A stretch of 64,000 bases of DNA from assembly GCA_001804805.1 (NCBI GenBank), contig MHBH01000005.1, positions 124,001-188,000 of the forward strand, in the 5' to 3' direction. The notes beneath the pieces are model-generated. The model was not told the DNA's origin, made no database searches, and saw only the letters and a program-made list of their open reading frames with translations. Within the stretch, counting starts at the first letter, position 1; the number at the start of each line of letters is the position of its first letter. The translations under genes were made by a program, and so were the position numbers. Below are positions 8,630-16,843 of the stretch, piece after piece. Origin of the DNA: Lentisphaerae bacterium GWF2_49_21 (GTDB taxonomy: Bacteria; Verrucomicrobiota; Lentisphaeria; Victivallales; GWF2-50-93).

Positions 8630-8692
8630 TTCGAAATTCAGAGTTCAATATTCAGTATTCGATATTATACATTCAGTGTTCGAAGTTCAGGA
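8630..8692. repeat. nine-unit heptad array containing the DUF4432 stop codon
   Basis: Sixty-three bases divide exactly into nine 7-nt units. All begin with TT, eight begin with TTC, and examples are TTCAGAG and TTCGAAG. The TGA stop of the minus-strand gene (8687-8689) lies within the last unit, so the array has replaced or captured the end of the gene. Confidence 0.7.
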
Positions 8693-9706
8693 TTTCTCCA
8701 TGATCGTTATCCTGATCTTGAATTCGCAGGTCTCACCTGGCTTCAAGATTTTCAGCGACTTGAACTTCTTCTTCTCCGCGGTCTGGCCTTCTACATGGCA
8801 GTTTGCAGGCTCGAGACCTACGACATATTCGCCTTCGCCTGTCATTTTCCATTCCGTGAAAAATGGCAGCTCCTTCTTCCTGTAGGCGACTTCGAAGTCG
8901 AGTCCGAGCTTCGGATTTGAAAGCGTGCATCTGGCGAAACCGTCCCTGTCGGCAGGGATGTCATGATAGAAGCACTGTTCCTTGAAGTTCTTGATAGGCG
9001 CATCGAACTTGTTCCATTCCTTGATTCCCTTTGCGGCGACTTCATCTCTTGGAACAACGCTGTGCCCCTTTGCCTTTATTACGGAATTTTCCGAGAGCAT
9101 CGGGAATCCGATGTTTATATGGTAGAGAAGCATCAGAGGGGAATTCTTGAAACCATCATTCCTTACGGAATCTGCGATTTCAAAGGTATTCGAGCCGAGA
9201 GCTGTCGAAACAGTTCGTCGCAGAAGAAGATTTTCACCGAACATCCTGGATTCCCTGACATCACCGGAAACCGAGATGAGGAATTTTCCATTCACCCATT
9301 CCTGTTGGCAGACGATGTTTTCCGCCGGAGTGTTTGAGAGGAGTCCATGCAGTGAAAGTTTTTCAACTGGATCAGGGGCGCCTGCGCCGATCATTCCGCA
9401 GCCGGTGACAAGTCCGCCGCCCCAGTTTCTCAGCCAACCAAGCGGGGACGGATCGTAAAACGAAGGATGTGAATAGCCTGTCGGAGTTATGAATGCAAGA
9501 CCAATCCCCTTGTAGCTGGCGTGCTGGATGTCCATACCGCGGTCGGGCACGACAGTGAAGGCGAGTCCGCTTCCCGTGTATACTTCCGCGATTCTCATTC
9601 CACGGCCTTTGCCGTCGGAGAGCACGGATTGCCTGATGCCTGCTATCTGGCTGATCGAACCTGTTAGTTTCTTTATTTCATTCTTGGAAAAACTTGAGTA
9701 GTCCAT
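8687..9706 (-). CDS. DUF4432 family aldose-epimerase-like protein
   Basis: A 339-residue protein with a galactose-mutarotase-type beta-sandwich pattern. VVPDRGMDIQHASYKGIGLAFITPTGY and WGGGLVTGCGM, followed by LHGLLSNTPAENI, match DUF4432, a family thought to act on carbohydrate anomers or uronates. LLYHINIGFPML supplies the conserved His of the second half. The start was set at 9706, where GGAAGGG precedes the ATG; an in-frame ATG 11 codons earlier lacks a site. The C-terminus runs into the heptad array. It stands alone with repeats on both sides, probably in carbohydrate metabolism. Confidence 0.83.
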   Translation of the reverse strand: MDYSSFSKNEIKKLTGSISQIAGIRQSVLSDGKGRGMRIAEVYTGSGLAFTVVPDRGMDIQHASYKGIGLAFITPTGYSHPSFYDPSPLGWLRNWGGGLVTGCGMIGAGAPDPVEKLSLHGLLSNTPAENIVCQQEWVNGKFLISVSGDVRESRMFGENLLLRRTVSTALGSNTFEIADSVRNDGFKNSPLMLLYHINIGFPMLSENSVIKAKGHSVVPRDEVAAKGIKEWNKFDAPIKNFKEQCFYHDIPADRDGFARCTLSNPKLGLDFEVAYRKKELPFFTEWKMTGEGEYVVGLEPANCHVEGQTAEKKKFKSLKILKPGETCEFKIRITIMEKS

Positions 9707-9800
9707 TGTCCCTTCCGTTTGATTAAATGCAGAAAACATTAAAATAAATCCTGGAACTTGTTACACAACTCAAAAACGGTTTGTTGTGTGGGTAATTCTT

Positions 9801-10008
9801 GTTGGAGTACAAGTTTTAGCTTGCTTAAGTTGGAGATGCGCTGTCCAGACATCGCTGAGCCGGGATCTTCGACTTTAGCGTGTGTGACCTGTTGTCGAAG
9901 ATCCCGGCCCAGGAGGGCGTCGGGAAATACCAAGACACGCTGAAGCTGTGAACTCCAACAAGCATTATTCCCGCAACAAACGTATTTCGTATTTTTGAAA
10001 TCAGCTCA
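9801..10008. repeat. dispersed ~190-bp element, copy 2
   Basis: Second copy of the element at 8389, sharing with it the run from GTTGTCGAAGATCCCGGCC through the 28-base segment 9932-9959 without visible difference, and the ATTTTTGAAATCAGCTCAG end. It has extra internal sequence in which GGGATCTTCGAC faces GTCGAAGATCCC as an inverted pair. It fills most of the gene-free 9707-10011 region; I see no gene there. Confidence 0.65.
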
Positions 10009-10011
10009 GCT

Positions 10012-10041
10012 AAAAAAAAGCCTGCCGGTTAGGGCAGGCTT
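10012..10041 (-). terminator. rho-independent terminator of the RRM gene
   Basis: Read on the minus strand, AAGCCTGCC pairs with GGCAGGCTT around a 6-base loop, followed by a run of eight T. It lies 27 bases past the RRM stop codon and directly abuts the dispersed element. Confidence 0.88.
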
Positions 10042-10067
10042 GTAATTTTAAATAAATAAGACAGGTA

Positions 10068-10361
10068 TTATCTGTCCCTGTTGAAACTGCGGCGTTCGCC
10101 TCCACCATTTCCGCCTTCGCGTTTCTCGCGGGCCTCATTGACTCTCAGATTGCGGCCGCCCATGTCTTTTCCATTGGTGCCTTCAATCGCCTTGAGTGCA
10201 GCGTCATCATCCATCTCGACAAAACCGAATCCGCGTGATCTGCCGGATTCCTTGTCCTTGATGATCTTGACCGAGTTTACGGTTCCGAACTGCTCGTACA
10301 TCGCCTTGACTTCCTCTTCAGTTGTCGTGAAGGGAAGATTTCCTACGTAGAGGACCTTCAT
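10068..10361 (-). CDS. single-RRM RNA-binding protein
   Basis: A 97-residue bacterial glycine-rich-tail RRM protein. RNP2 (LYVGNLPF) is near residue 3, RNP1 (RGFGFVEM) near residue 43, with ALKAIEGTNGKDMGGRNLRV completing the fold. The tail is basic and glycine rich with GGERRSFNRDR. Such proteins bind single-stranded RNA and are often cold or stress induced. The start at 10361 is preferred because GGAG is nine bases upstream; an ATG five codons earlier has no site. The 5' leader contains a closed inverted repeat (10401-10467), so post-transcriptional control is plausible. A terminator follows immediately. Confidence 0.92.
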   Translation of the reverse strand: MKVLYVGNLPFTTTEEEVKAMYEQFGTVNSVKIIKDKESGRSRGFGFVEMDDDAALKAIEGTNGKDMGGRNLRVNEAREKREGGNGGGERRSFNRDR

Positions 10362-10400
10362 CTTTCTTTTCTCCATTAACTAATTGACTTTTATATGCAG

Positions 10401-10467
10401 TCAGTTCTTCCACTTCAAGATTCCCGGCCGGTTCCGGCAGGTCAGGCTTGCCGTGACAGAGAACTGA
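10401..10467 (-). promoter_or_regulatory. structured 5' leader of the RRM gene
   Basis: On the minus strand TCAGTTCT and AGAACTGA form an 8-bp closing stem around about 50 bases that can themselves fold (GGCAAGCCTGACCTGCC and CCGGAACCGG). The element ends about 40 bases before the start codon. It matches no riboswitch I recognise. Confidence 0.4.
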
Positions 10468-10609
10468 AAACATATCTAAAGGAACAGAATATAATCTGTA
10501 ACTGCCTTTTTCCAAGCACTTTTCTTCAAAAAAAATGCAAATTCAATATGAATTGGGCGAAGAGGGGTTATTTTATCGCAAATTTTTCAATTGAATTTTC
10601 AGGTGATGA

Positions 10610-12364
10610 ATGCCGCTGTGCAGACATTTTGTGCTGGGAAACGGCAAGTTCAGGTGTGTGATAAGCTTCAGGAAGGATTACAGAAGTCCTCATATAACCA
10701 CCTATCTTCCTAATCCCGGAAATACTGAGGATACTAGGAACCTCGCATTGAAGGACCTTGATCTGCCGATAGCCGGAGACCCTGATTTCATCAAATCCAC
10801 CGAAAGCGCCTTTCCCGGAAGGCACATAAAGATAAATCTCGAACTCCCCAATAAAGGCCCTTTTTCCTGGGAGCTCTGGGTGAACGAGGGCGACCAGCTT
10901 CTCTTCTTCAAGAATTCCGCAGGAAGGAACTATTCCCTGAAGTGCGACCGTGACAAGGCGACATTCAGGCAGGCCCTCCCTTTCCTCGGAAATCCGCCGG
11001 CCAAGTTTCCGCAGAAGCATGACTGTGCCATAATAAGCATGCAGGATGCGGAACTGGCGGCGATCACAAATTCACTCCCGGCTCTTTTCTCGGCGGTCAT
11101 CAGGGAGGACGGCAGGTTCCCGGCCGGTGCGCACAACGCATACGGCGGGGCATGGATCCGCGACGGAGTGATGTCTGCCGCAGGCTGGGCTTATGCCGAC
11201 TATCCCGAAACTGAAAAACTCTTCGAATATCTTTTCCTGAATGTTCCGCCCAAGGAGGGGCAGATCGAGGAATATGGAATGATGATCTGGGGGATATACC
11301 AGTACTGGTGCCATTCCGGCAACGACGCGTTTGTTGCGAAATTCGCAGACAGGCTGAAGGAGTTCGTATGGAAACCGTTCGCGAGCTTGCACAACGGGCT
11401 CATCCTTTCGAAGGTTGAAGGCTACTGGGAGCGCGCTTATCTCGGGGAGGGATATTCATTTTCACAGAACTGCTGGGCCGTGCATGCCGTCGACTGCTAT
11501 CTCAAGATGGCGGAGCATTTCAGGTGGCATGATGATTTCGAGATGCTCAACGAGAAAAGAAACATCGTCAGCCACAGCCTCTTCGACTGCAGATTCAAGA
11601 GGGACGGATATTTCGCCAAAAGGCTGCTTCCGGATTTCAGCATCCAGGATTCCGTCACAGTGGAAAGATATCTTTCAATGGGCATACATCCCTATCAGAA
11701 CGAATTTGCAAGGTCGGAAGATCTCTTGAAGGGGCATGGGCTTCTCAATCCGGATTCGCAGACAAGCACCGCATGGCTCCTCGGGCTCTTGCCTGCGGAT
11801 GTACCGGAATCGATCAAGACAGGACATGAGATCTGGAAGCTCTGGAACCAGGCGTGGGATTTCGGCGGACTAGAAAGATACAACGTCACGAGCGACTGCG
11901 ACAGGGAGGTCGCCGGTCCGTGGTTCCTTGCATCGTTCATGATGGGCAGGGCATATCTGCTGCAGAATGAGTATCTGCGGGTTTCGCAGATAATCGAATG
12001 GGGGCGCAAGGAGTTCAACGGCGCCGGATGGAGCGAGAGGATCTCCAGGTCGCACAATCCCGCGGATCCGAACCGTTACGTGCACGAGATCCTCAACTGG
12101 CCGGCCGGCGAATGGCTGATGATGCTATACAGGGAGGGCGCCGGCCTTTATCCCACCAACGACGGGCTCCGCATCTCCCCGCATCTGCCGAGGAAGTTTG
12201 CAGGGCTGAAGATCCAGTATTACAGGTATCGCGGATTTACATACAACATAAGCTATGTCGGCGCCGGCTTTGAGCTCCGCAGGATCAATTTCAACGGCAG
12301 GCAGTTGAGCTCCAATCTCCTTCCCATGGAAAATGGAGATGTCGAAGTCCTTATGAAGAACTGA
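10610..12364 (+). CDS. six-hairpin (alpha/alpha)6 glycosidase-like protein
   Basis: About 584 residues. The first 150 form a beta-rich domain; the rest alternates helices typical of an (alpha/alpha)6 toroid. AHNAYGGAWIRDGVMSAAGWAYADYPE near residue 175 matches the W-x-R-D motif of GH15/GH63-type catalytic domains, where Asp contacts the sugar. WERAYLGEGYSFSQNCWAVHAVDCYLKMAEHF and a C-terminal LNWPAGEWLMMLYREGAGLYPTNDGLRISPHLP, the beta-sheet cap, fit a glucoamylase/trehalase-like architecture. No signal peptide is seen, so it may be cytoplasmic and act on imported oligosaccharides. The GH family is unresolved. It heads a plus-strand run but is separated from the transpeptidase by about 100 bases. 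Confidence 0.75.
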   Translation: MPLCRHFVLGNGKFRCVISFRKDYRSPHITTYLPNPGNTEDTRNLALKDLDLPIAGDPDFIKSTESAFPGRHIKINLELPNKGPFSWELWVNEGDQLLFFKNSAGRNYSLKCDRDKATFRQALPFLGNPPAKFPQKHDCAIISMQDAELAAITNSLPALFSAVIREDGRFPAGAHNAYGGAWIRDGVMSAAGWAYADYPETEKLFEYLFLNVPPKEGQIEEYGMMIWGIYQYWCHSGNDAFVAKFADRLKEFVWKPFASLHNGLILSKVEGYWERAYLGEGYSFSQNCWAVHAVDCYLKMAEHFRWHDDFEMLNEKRNIVSHSLFDCRFKRDGYFAKRLLPDFSIQDSVTVERYLSMGIHPYQNEFARSEDLLKGHGLLNPDSQTSTAWLLGLLPADVPESIKTGHEIWKLWNQAWDFGGLERYNVTSDCDREVAGPWFLASFMMGRAYLLQNEYLRVSQIIEWGRKEFNGAGWSERISRSHNPADPNRYVHEILNWPAGEWLMMLYREGAGLYPTNDGLRISPHLPRKFAGLKIQYYRYRGFTYNISYVGAGFELRRINFNGRQLSSNLLPMENGDVEVLMKN

Positions 12365-12468
12365 TAAATTCCGGAGCGGAATTTATTTCCGCCGCAGTGC
12401 GTCCGGAAGCTGGCAATGATCCCCAATCCGTGTATATTTGAGCTTTTAATTTTTCCAGACAGAAGGGA

Positions 12469-13503
12469 ATGATGACTGATTTCAGATATAGTTTCAAAGG
12501 CAAGGGGTTGAACGAACGGGGTGGCGACAATGAAGGCGGCACAGGACCGTCCTTCTGGATCATCCTGGGGATCGTTTCCCTGGTGATGATCGGCCTTGTA
12601 TATCTTTTCATTAGTTCCAACAGGTCGGCGACGGCTCCTGAGCCCGTTCCTGAAAAAGAAGCGAAAGTGGAGGATAAGGGCAGGAAGACAGATGTAGTTC
12701 CGCCGGTTCCGGGCAAGGAACAAGAAACTTCGCCCAGGAAATCCTCGAAGAGCGCCGGTGAATACAAGATGCTTTCCGACGACTGCACCAAGGCTGAGGA
12801 GCTTCTGAAGAATGAACAGATCGTTCCGGCGCGTGATGAGGCGGTGAAGATCCTGAAGTCGGGGATTGAGGAGGATGATCCAGTCTGGAAGAGGGCGGTC
12901 GCAGTCCTGAACAAGTCGAACACCACGATTTTCTTCACGGATATTCCGGCTCCTGAAAAGCAGCTTTATCTGATCCAGAAAGGCGACAGCCTGATCAAGA
13001 TCGCGATGGATTTCAACACGACCATTGACGCCATACAGAAGGGCAACAGGATGAATCCTTCAAATCCTGTGATACATCCCGGGAAGACACTTAAGATATA
13101 CAAGGGGGGCTGGAAAGTGAAAATCAGTAAAAAACGTTTTAAACTTTACCTTTACGATAATGACAATATATTTATGATCTATAATATCGGTATTGGAAAG
13201 CAGGGGAGGACTCCCCTCGGAACCTTTGAGGTGGAGGTCAAGAAGAAGGAGCCGGTCTGGTACAAGGACGGCAAGCAGGTGCCCTACGGCGACAAGGAGA
13301 ACATCCTCGGTACAAGATGGATGGCGCTCAAGCCGACTGCCGGGACGAATCCCAATTACAAGGGATATGGTATACACGGGACCTGGACTCCCGATGAGAT
13401 CGGGAAGGACACCAGCAACGGCTGCATAAGGATGCGGAACGAGGACATAAGCGATCTTTACATGATAGTTCCTTTGAAAACAAAAGTACTTATTGAGGAT
13501 TGA
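12469..13503 (+). CDS. LysM-containing L,D-transpeptidase
   Basis: A 344-residue envelope protein. A cytoplasmic N-terminus (1-25) is followed by one transmembrane helix (about 28-50), a Pro/Lys/Glu-rich linker, a helical segment, a LysM domain (165-209; YLIQKGDSLIKIA...NPVIHPGKTLKI) and a YkuD catalytic domain. The catalytic motif is intact: His303 in GIHGT and Cys319 in SNGCIRM. It forms 3-3 crosslinks in peptidoglycan or attaches proteins to it. Two adjacent ATGs occur; GAAGGGA precedes them. It is followed by accA with only two bases between stop and start. Confidence 0.93.
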   Translation: MMTDFRYSFKGKGLNERGGDNEGGTGPSFWIILGIVSLVMIGLVYLFISSNRSATAPEPVPEKEAKVEDKGRKTDVVPPVPGKEQETSPRKSSKSAGEYKMLSDDCTKAEELLKNEQIVPARDEAVKILKSGIEEDDPVWKRAVAVLNKSNTTIFFTDIPAPEKQLYLIQKGDSLIKIAMDFNTTIDAIQKGNRMNPSNPVIHPGKTLKIYKGGWKVKISKKRFKLYLYDNDNIFMIYNIGIGKQGRTPLGTFEVEVKKKEPVWYKDGKQVPYGDKENILGTRWMALKPTAGTNPNYKGYGIHGTWTPDEIGKDTSNGCIRMRNEDISDLYMIVPLKTKVLIED

Positions 13504-13505
13504 CC

Positions 13506-14462
13506 ATGGCAAATACAGTTCTGGATTTTGAAAAACCCATTGCCGAACTTGAGAACAAGATCTCGGAATTCGAGAAGCTCGGCAATACCCACAGCCTCGA
13601 TGTCGAGAAGGAAATAACCAACCTGAGGAAGAAAATAGACGAGACGAAAAGGACCATCTACGAGAGCCTTACTCCGTGGCAGAGGGTCCAGCTGGCGCGT
13701 CATCCGGACCGGCCATACATGCTCGACTACCTTGGCAGGATATTCACGGATTTCCTTGAACTGCACGGTGACAGGCGGTTCTCCGAGGATCCTGCGATAG
13801 TCGGCGGATTTGCCAAACTTGATGGAAAACCTGTCGTTGTCCTGGGCACCCAGAAGGGGCGCAACATCAAGGAGAATGTCTTCAGGAACTTCGGATGTCC
13901 GCATCCCGAGGGGTACCGCAAGGCCCTGCGTATAATGAAACTCGCTGAAAAGGCGAAAGTTCCGATAATAACGATCATCGACACGCCTGGAGCTTTTCCG
14001 GGTATTGCCTCGGAGGAAAGACATATCGGAGAAGCGATAGCTGTCAATCTCAGGGAGATGTTCGAGCTGCCAGTACCATTCCTTGCCACGGTGATTGGAG
14101 AAGGGGGCAGCGGCGGCGCCCTTGGCATAAGCGTCGGAAACAGGATCCTGCTCATGGAGAACTCATATTATTCCGTCATTACGCCCGAGGGATGTGCAGC
14201 CATACTTTGGAAGGACAGGGCGTTTTCCGCAAAGGCCGCGGAATCCCTGCGCTTGACGGCGAAGGATCTCATGGAGCTGGGTATTATCGACGAGATTGTG
14301 AAGGAGCCCCTCGGCGGAGCCCACAAGGACTATGACTCCGCAGCCGAATCATTGAAGAAGGCTCTGAAGAAAAACCTCGCCGAACTGGAGAAGCTTTCAC
14401 CGAAGGAGCTCAGGGAGAACCGTTACAACAAATATCGCAAGCTGGGTGTGTTCACTGAATGA
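13506..14462 (+). CDS. accA: acetyl-CoA carboxylase carboxyltransferase alpha subunit
   Basis: The alpha half of the carboxyltransferase that transfers CO2 from biotin to acetyl-CoA, the first step in fatty-acid synthesis. The 318-residue length is standard. The coiled-coil N-terminus (FEKPIAELENKISEF), YESLTPWQRVQLARHPDRP, GDRRFSEDPAIVGGFA, the FGCPHPEGYRKALR signature and TVIGEGGSGGALGI oxyanion-loop region are present. It starts at ATG 13506 with GAGGA upstream, two bases after the transpeptidase stop, and its stop overlaps the next start (ATGA). accD is not in the window. Confidence 0.97.
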   Translation: MANTVLDFEKPIAELENKISEFEKLGNTHSLDVEKEITNLRKKIDETKRTIYESLTPWQRVQLARHPDRPYMLDYLGRIFTDFLELHGDRRFSEDPAIVGGFAKLDGKPVVVLGTQKGRNIKENVFRNFGCPHPEGYRKALRIMKLAEKAKVPIITIIDTPGAFPGIASEERHIGEAIAVNLREMFELPVPFLATVIGEGGSGGALGISVGNRILLMENSYYSVITPEGCAAILWKDRAFSAKAAESLRLTAKDLMELGIIDEIVKEPLGGAHKDYDSAAESLKKALKKNLAELEKLSPKELRENRYNKYRKLGVFTE

Positions 14463-14920
14463 ATAAAATATCAATCCGCGCAGCCAGGAACAAGGATGTG
14501 AGGCCGATCCGCAGGATTCTCGCCCCTTATGCGAAGAAGAAAATCGTGCTTCCGAGGACTGCGGTTGAGATTACAAGGCATGTCCGGAATTTCTGCGTGG
14601 CCGAGAAGGACGGGGAAATAATCGGATGCTGCGCCTTCCGCGACTACGGCAACAACCTCTTTGAAATCAGATCCCTCGCCGTCAATGCACGAAACGCCGG
14701 CAGCGGCATAGGCTCCAGGCTTGTCGAGTTCCTGATCAGGGAGATTGCCTCCAGGGGAAAGGTGAAGATCTTCGCATTGACGACAAGTCCCGGATTCTTC
14801 CAGAGGTTCGGATTCAAGACTGTCGAAAAGGACATGTTTCCGCAGAAGATCTGGCATGACTGCTCGAAATGCCCCAAGCTGAACGACTGCGACGAGGAGG
14901 CCCTGCTTCTGGAACCGTGA
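14459..14920 (+). CDS. GNAT acetyltransferase resembling short N-acetylglutamate synthase
   Basis: A 153-residue single GNAT domain. The acetyl-CoA motif lies in FEIRSLAVNARNAGSGIGSRLVEFLI. The C-terminal FPQKIWHDCSKCPKLNDCDEEAL, with clustered cysteines, is the tail I associate with stand-alone ArgA-like N-acetylglutamate synthases of delta-proteobacteria and other anaerobes. It may acetylate L-glutamate for arginine synthesis, but no arg gene is adjacent. It is translationally coupled to accA (ATGA) and lies four bases before the cyclotransferase-ligase fusion. Alternative: an unrelated small-molecule acetyltransferase. Confidence 0.75.
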   Translation: MNKISIRAARNKDVRPIRRILAPYAKKKIVLPRTAVEITRHVRNFCVAEKDGEIIGCCAFRDYGNNLFEIRSLAVNARNAGSGIGSRLVEFLIREIASRGKVKIFALTTSPGFFQRFGFKTVEKDMFPQKIWHDCSKCPKLNDCDEEALLLEP

Positions 14921-14923
14921 ACA

Positions 14924-16828
14924 ATGCAAAAGAAATCTTCAAAAATAAATCGCCGCTCGGGTTCCAAGGAGGAGATCAAGCGCGCTTTCAAGTCCGGGCA
15001 GGGCGGCCGAACTGAGCTTTTCGTGTATGGCACGCTCATGGACGACAAACATGTGAAACTTCTCCTGAAACGCGTCGTTCCTTCAGTTCCGGCAAAACTC
15101 CACCATTATATGCGTGTCGCGCCCTCCTGGAGCTTTCCGTTCATAGTGAAGCAGCATGGTGCCGTGACCGAGGGCAGGATATTGAAGGGTTTGACCCCTG
15201 AGGAGCTCAAGGTGCTTGATGATTTCGAAGTCGAAGGGCATCTTTTCAAGAGGCAGGGGGCCATCGTGAGGACGGCCAGGGGACGGCAGCGCTGCATGAC
15301 CTATGTCGGCAACATCAGCGCACTTGAACAATCTTTCGGCAGGGAAGTCAAGTTTGAGGACAGATACAACCGTTTCATAGAGAAGAAGGTGGATGCCATC
15401 ATTGGCGAGATGGACACAGGCAAATCTGAAATTACACGCCGTGTCATCCATGAGCTGATGGGATCTGCGGTTGACGAGATCATCCAGTCTCACTTCGACG
15501 GCAACTACATCTGCAACTATATAATGATACAGGCGCTTGAGGACGCCAAGCCACCGCATCTGGTGGACCTGCTCAAGAAACAGGACCTGCTTCCCTACGC
15601 GGGAAATTACATCAGGCTCGCCTGCAAGCACATTGTCTTCAACCAGATAGTCGAGGCGTTGCGCCATGAATACCTTGACGCCGTGCGCATCGCCCAGCCA
15701 TACTTCAGGCATGGACTGGCGATCCTCCTTGGAATGCTCTACTGCAACAGGCACTCGAAGATGATCAATGACCTTTTCAATGAGAAGTTTCTCGGTGTTG
15801 TCGTGGAAGGCCGGAACTACAGGGATTATGCGAAGCTCGCAATTGAGATCGCCGACAGCATTTACAACTCCAAGGAGATGCAGCCGATCATAGAGTATGT
15901 CGAGGAAAACTGGTATTCGACGCCTACGCCGCTCGGTGCCGAGCTGGAATTCAGCTGCCTCGGAAAACGCGCCGTCTATGCGCAGCCCGGCGAGGACAAG
16001 ATGTATGACGGGTTCTACTGGTTCAAGGATTTCGACATGTTCCGCAGGACCTGGCGTCTCGGTGGCCACGTGGATTCGCACCAGCAGATAACTGTCGCAC
16101 AGGAAAGGCACCGTGGATTTTTCGAATATGCGCTCGGGCGCTATCAGATAGTCGGGGATCTTTCACGTCCGCTTTTCGCATGCCCATGGGGGATGTCCGT
16201 CCTTATCAACGAGGCTGTGAAGTTTATCGACATCCCGCCGCACAGCCTGCACATTTCAATGGAGCTAACGCGTGGCAGGAGAAGCAATATCAGCGACAAG
16301 GCGCACGATGAGAATGATCTTGTCTGCCTTCTCCTCCTAGGGGGCGATATCAGGCCTGATCCGCAGGGCGTTCCCAGGGAATGGCGCGTCTATGACGGGG
16401 AACTCGACACAAACCTGAACAAGTCGCTGAATTTCTCCGACCGCAAATATCATTTTGCAAAAGCGGATCAGGATGAAAGCGAAGCCGCAGATGTAATGGA
16501 GTACAAGTATATCAGGCTCAAGCGCGAGAACACCGACTATGAAAGCCTGATAATAGCCCTGAAGGGATATCAGTTTGGTACAAGGACCCGCCCGATCAAG
16601 ACGCAGACAATGGAGAAGGAGATGCCGGAGCAGACTTTCCTGCGGGAATGGGCCGCCAATCCACAGCCTATCGAAACTTCTGCAATAAATAAATTCATTG
16701 AGAAAGTTGAAAATGGCCTTCTTGAGGAGAATAATATCGCCAGGCTCCCTTCGACAAAACAGAACGCCCTTAAAAGGATCGAAGAACGCCTGCTCGAACG
16801 CAATGGATTCATTTCGAAATACAAGTAA
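14924..16828 (+). CDS. gamma-glutamylcyclotransferase-like / amidoligase-like fusion protein
   Basis: A 634-residue cytoplasmic protein of two parts. Residues 31-130 resemble the AIG2/GGCT fold: YGTLM at 35-39, then GRILKGLTPEELKVLDDFEVEGHLFKR, equivalent to the conserved acidic patch. A helical middle (about 150-320) follows. The C-terminal part has GAELEF at 338-343, GGHVDSH at 380-386 and PPHSLHISMEL with His440 and His443. An ExE strand plus a later HxH strand is the metal-binding pattern of glutamine-synthetase/GCS-like carboxylate-amine ligases. Known family data: GGCT-type domains cleave gamma-glutamyl amides and often neighbour amidoligases. Inference: this enzyme forms or edits a gamma-glutamyl bond. 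It is sandwiched between a GNAT and murI. The ligase call rests on short motifs only. Confidence 0.65.
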   Translation: MQKKSSKINRRSGSKEEIKRAFKSGQGGRTELFVYGTLMDDKHVKLLLKRVVPSVPAKLHHYMRVAPSWSFPFIVKQHGAVTEGRILKGLTPEELKVLDDFEVEGHLFKRQGAIVRTARGRQRCMTYVGNISALEQSFGREVKFEDRYNRFIEKKVDAIIGEMDTGKSEITRRVIHELMGSAVDEIIQSHFDGNYICNYIMIQALEDAKPPHLVDLLKKQDLLPYAGNYIRLACKHIVFNQIVEALRHEYLDAVRIAQPYFRHGLAILLGMLYCNRHSKMINDLFNEKFLGVVVEGRNYRDYAKLAIEIADSIYNSKEMQPIIEYVEENWYSTPTPLGAELEFSCLGKRAVYAQPGEDKMYDGFYWFKDFDMFRRTWRLGGHVDSHQQITVAQERHRGFFEYALGRYQIVGDLSRPLFACPWGMSVLINEAVKFIDIPPHSLHISMELTRGRRSNISDKAHDENDLVCLLLLGGDIRPDPQGVPREWRVYDGELDTNLNKSLNFSDRKYHFAKADQDESEAADVMEYKYIRLKRENTDYESLIIALKGYQFGTRTRPIKTQTMEKEMPEQTFLREWAANPQPIETSAINKFIEKVENGLLEENNIARLPSTKQNALKRIEERLLERNGFISKYK

Positions 16829-16843
16829 CTTAGGACGCAAAAC

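Noticed and set aside
8303-8692. CRISPR array
   Set aside because: Repeats here are palindromic or have 7-nt period; there is no alternation of constant repeats with 30-40-nt unique spacers, and no cas genes exist in the window.
15083-16111. Long minus-strand frame opposite the fusion gene
   Set aside because: It is the antisense of the well-supported 14924-16828 gene, lacks a ribosome site and shows no family motifs; such mirror frames come from codon bias.
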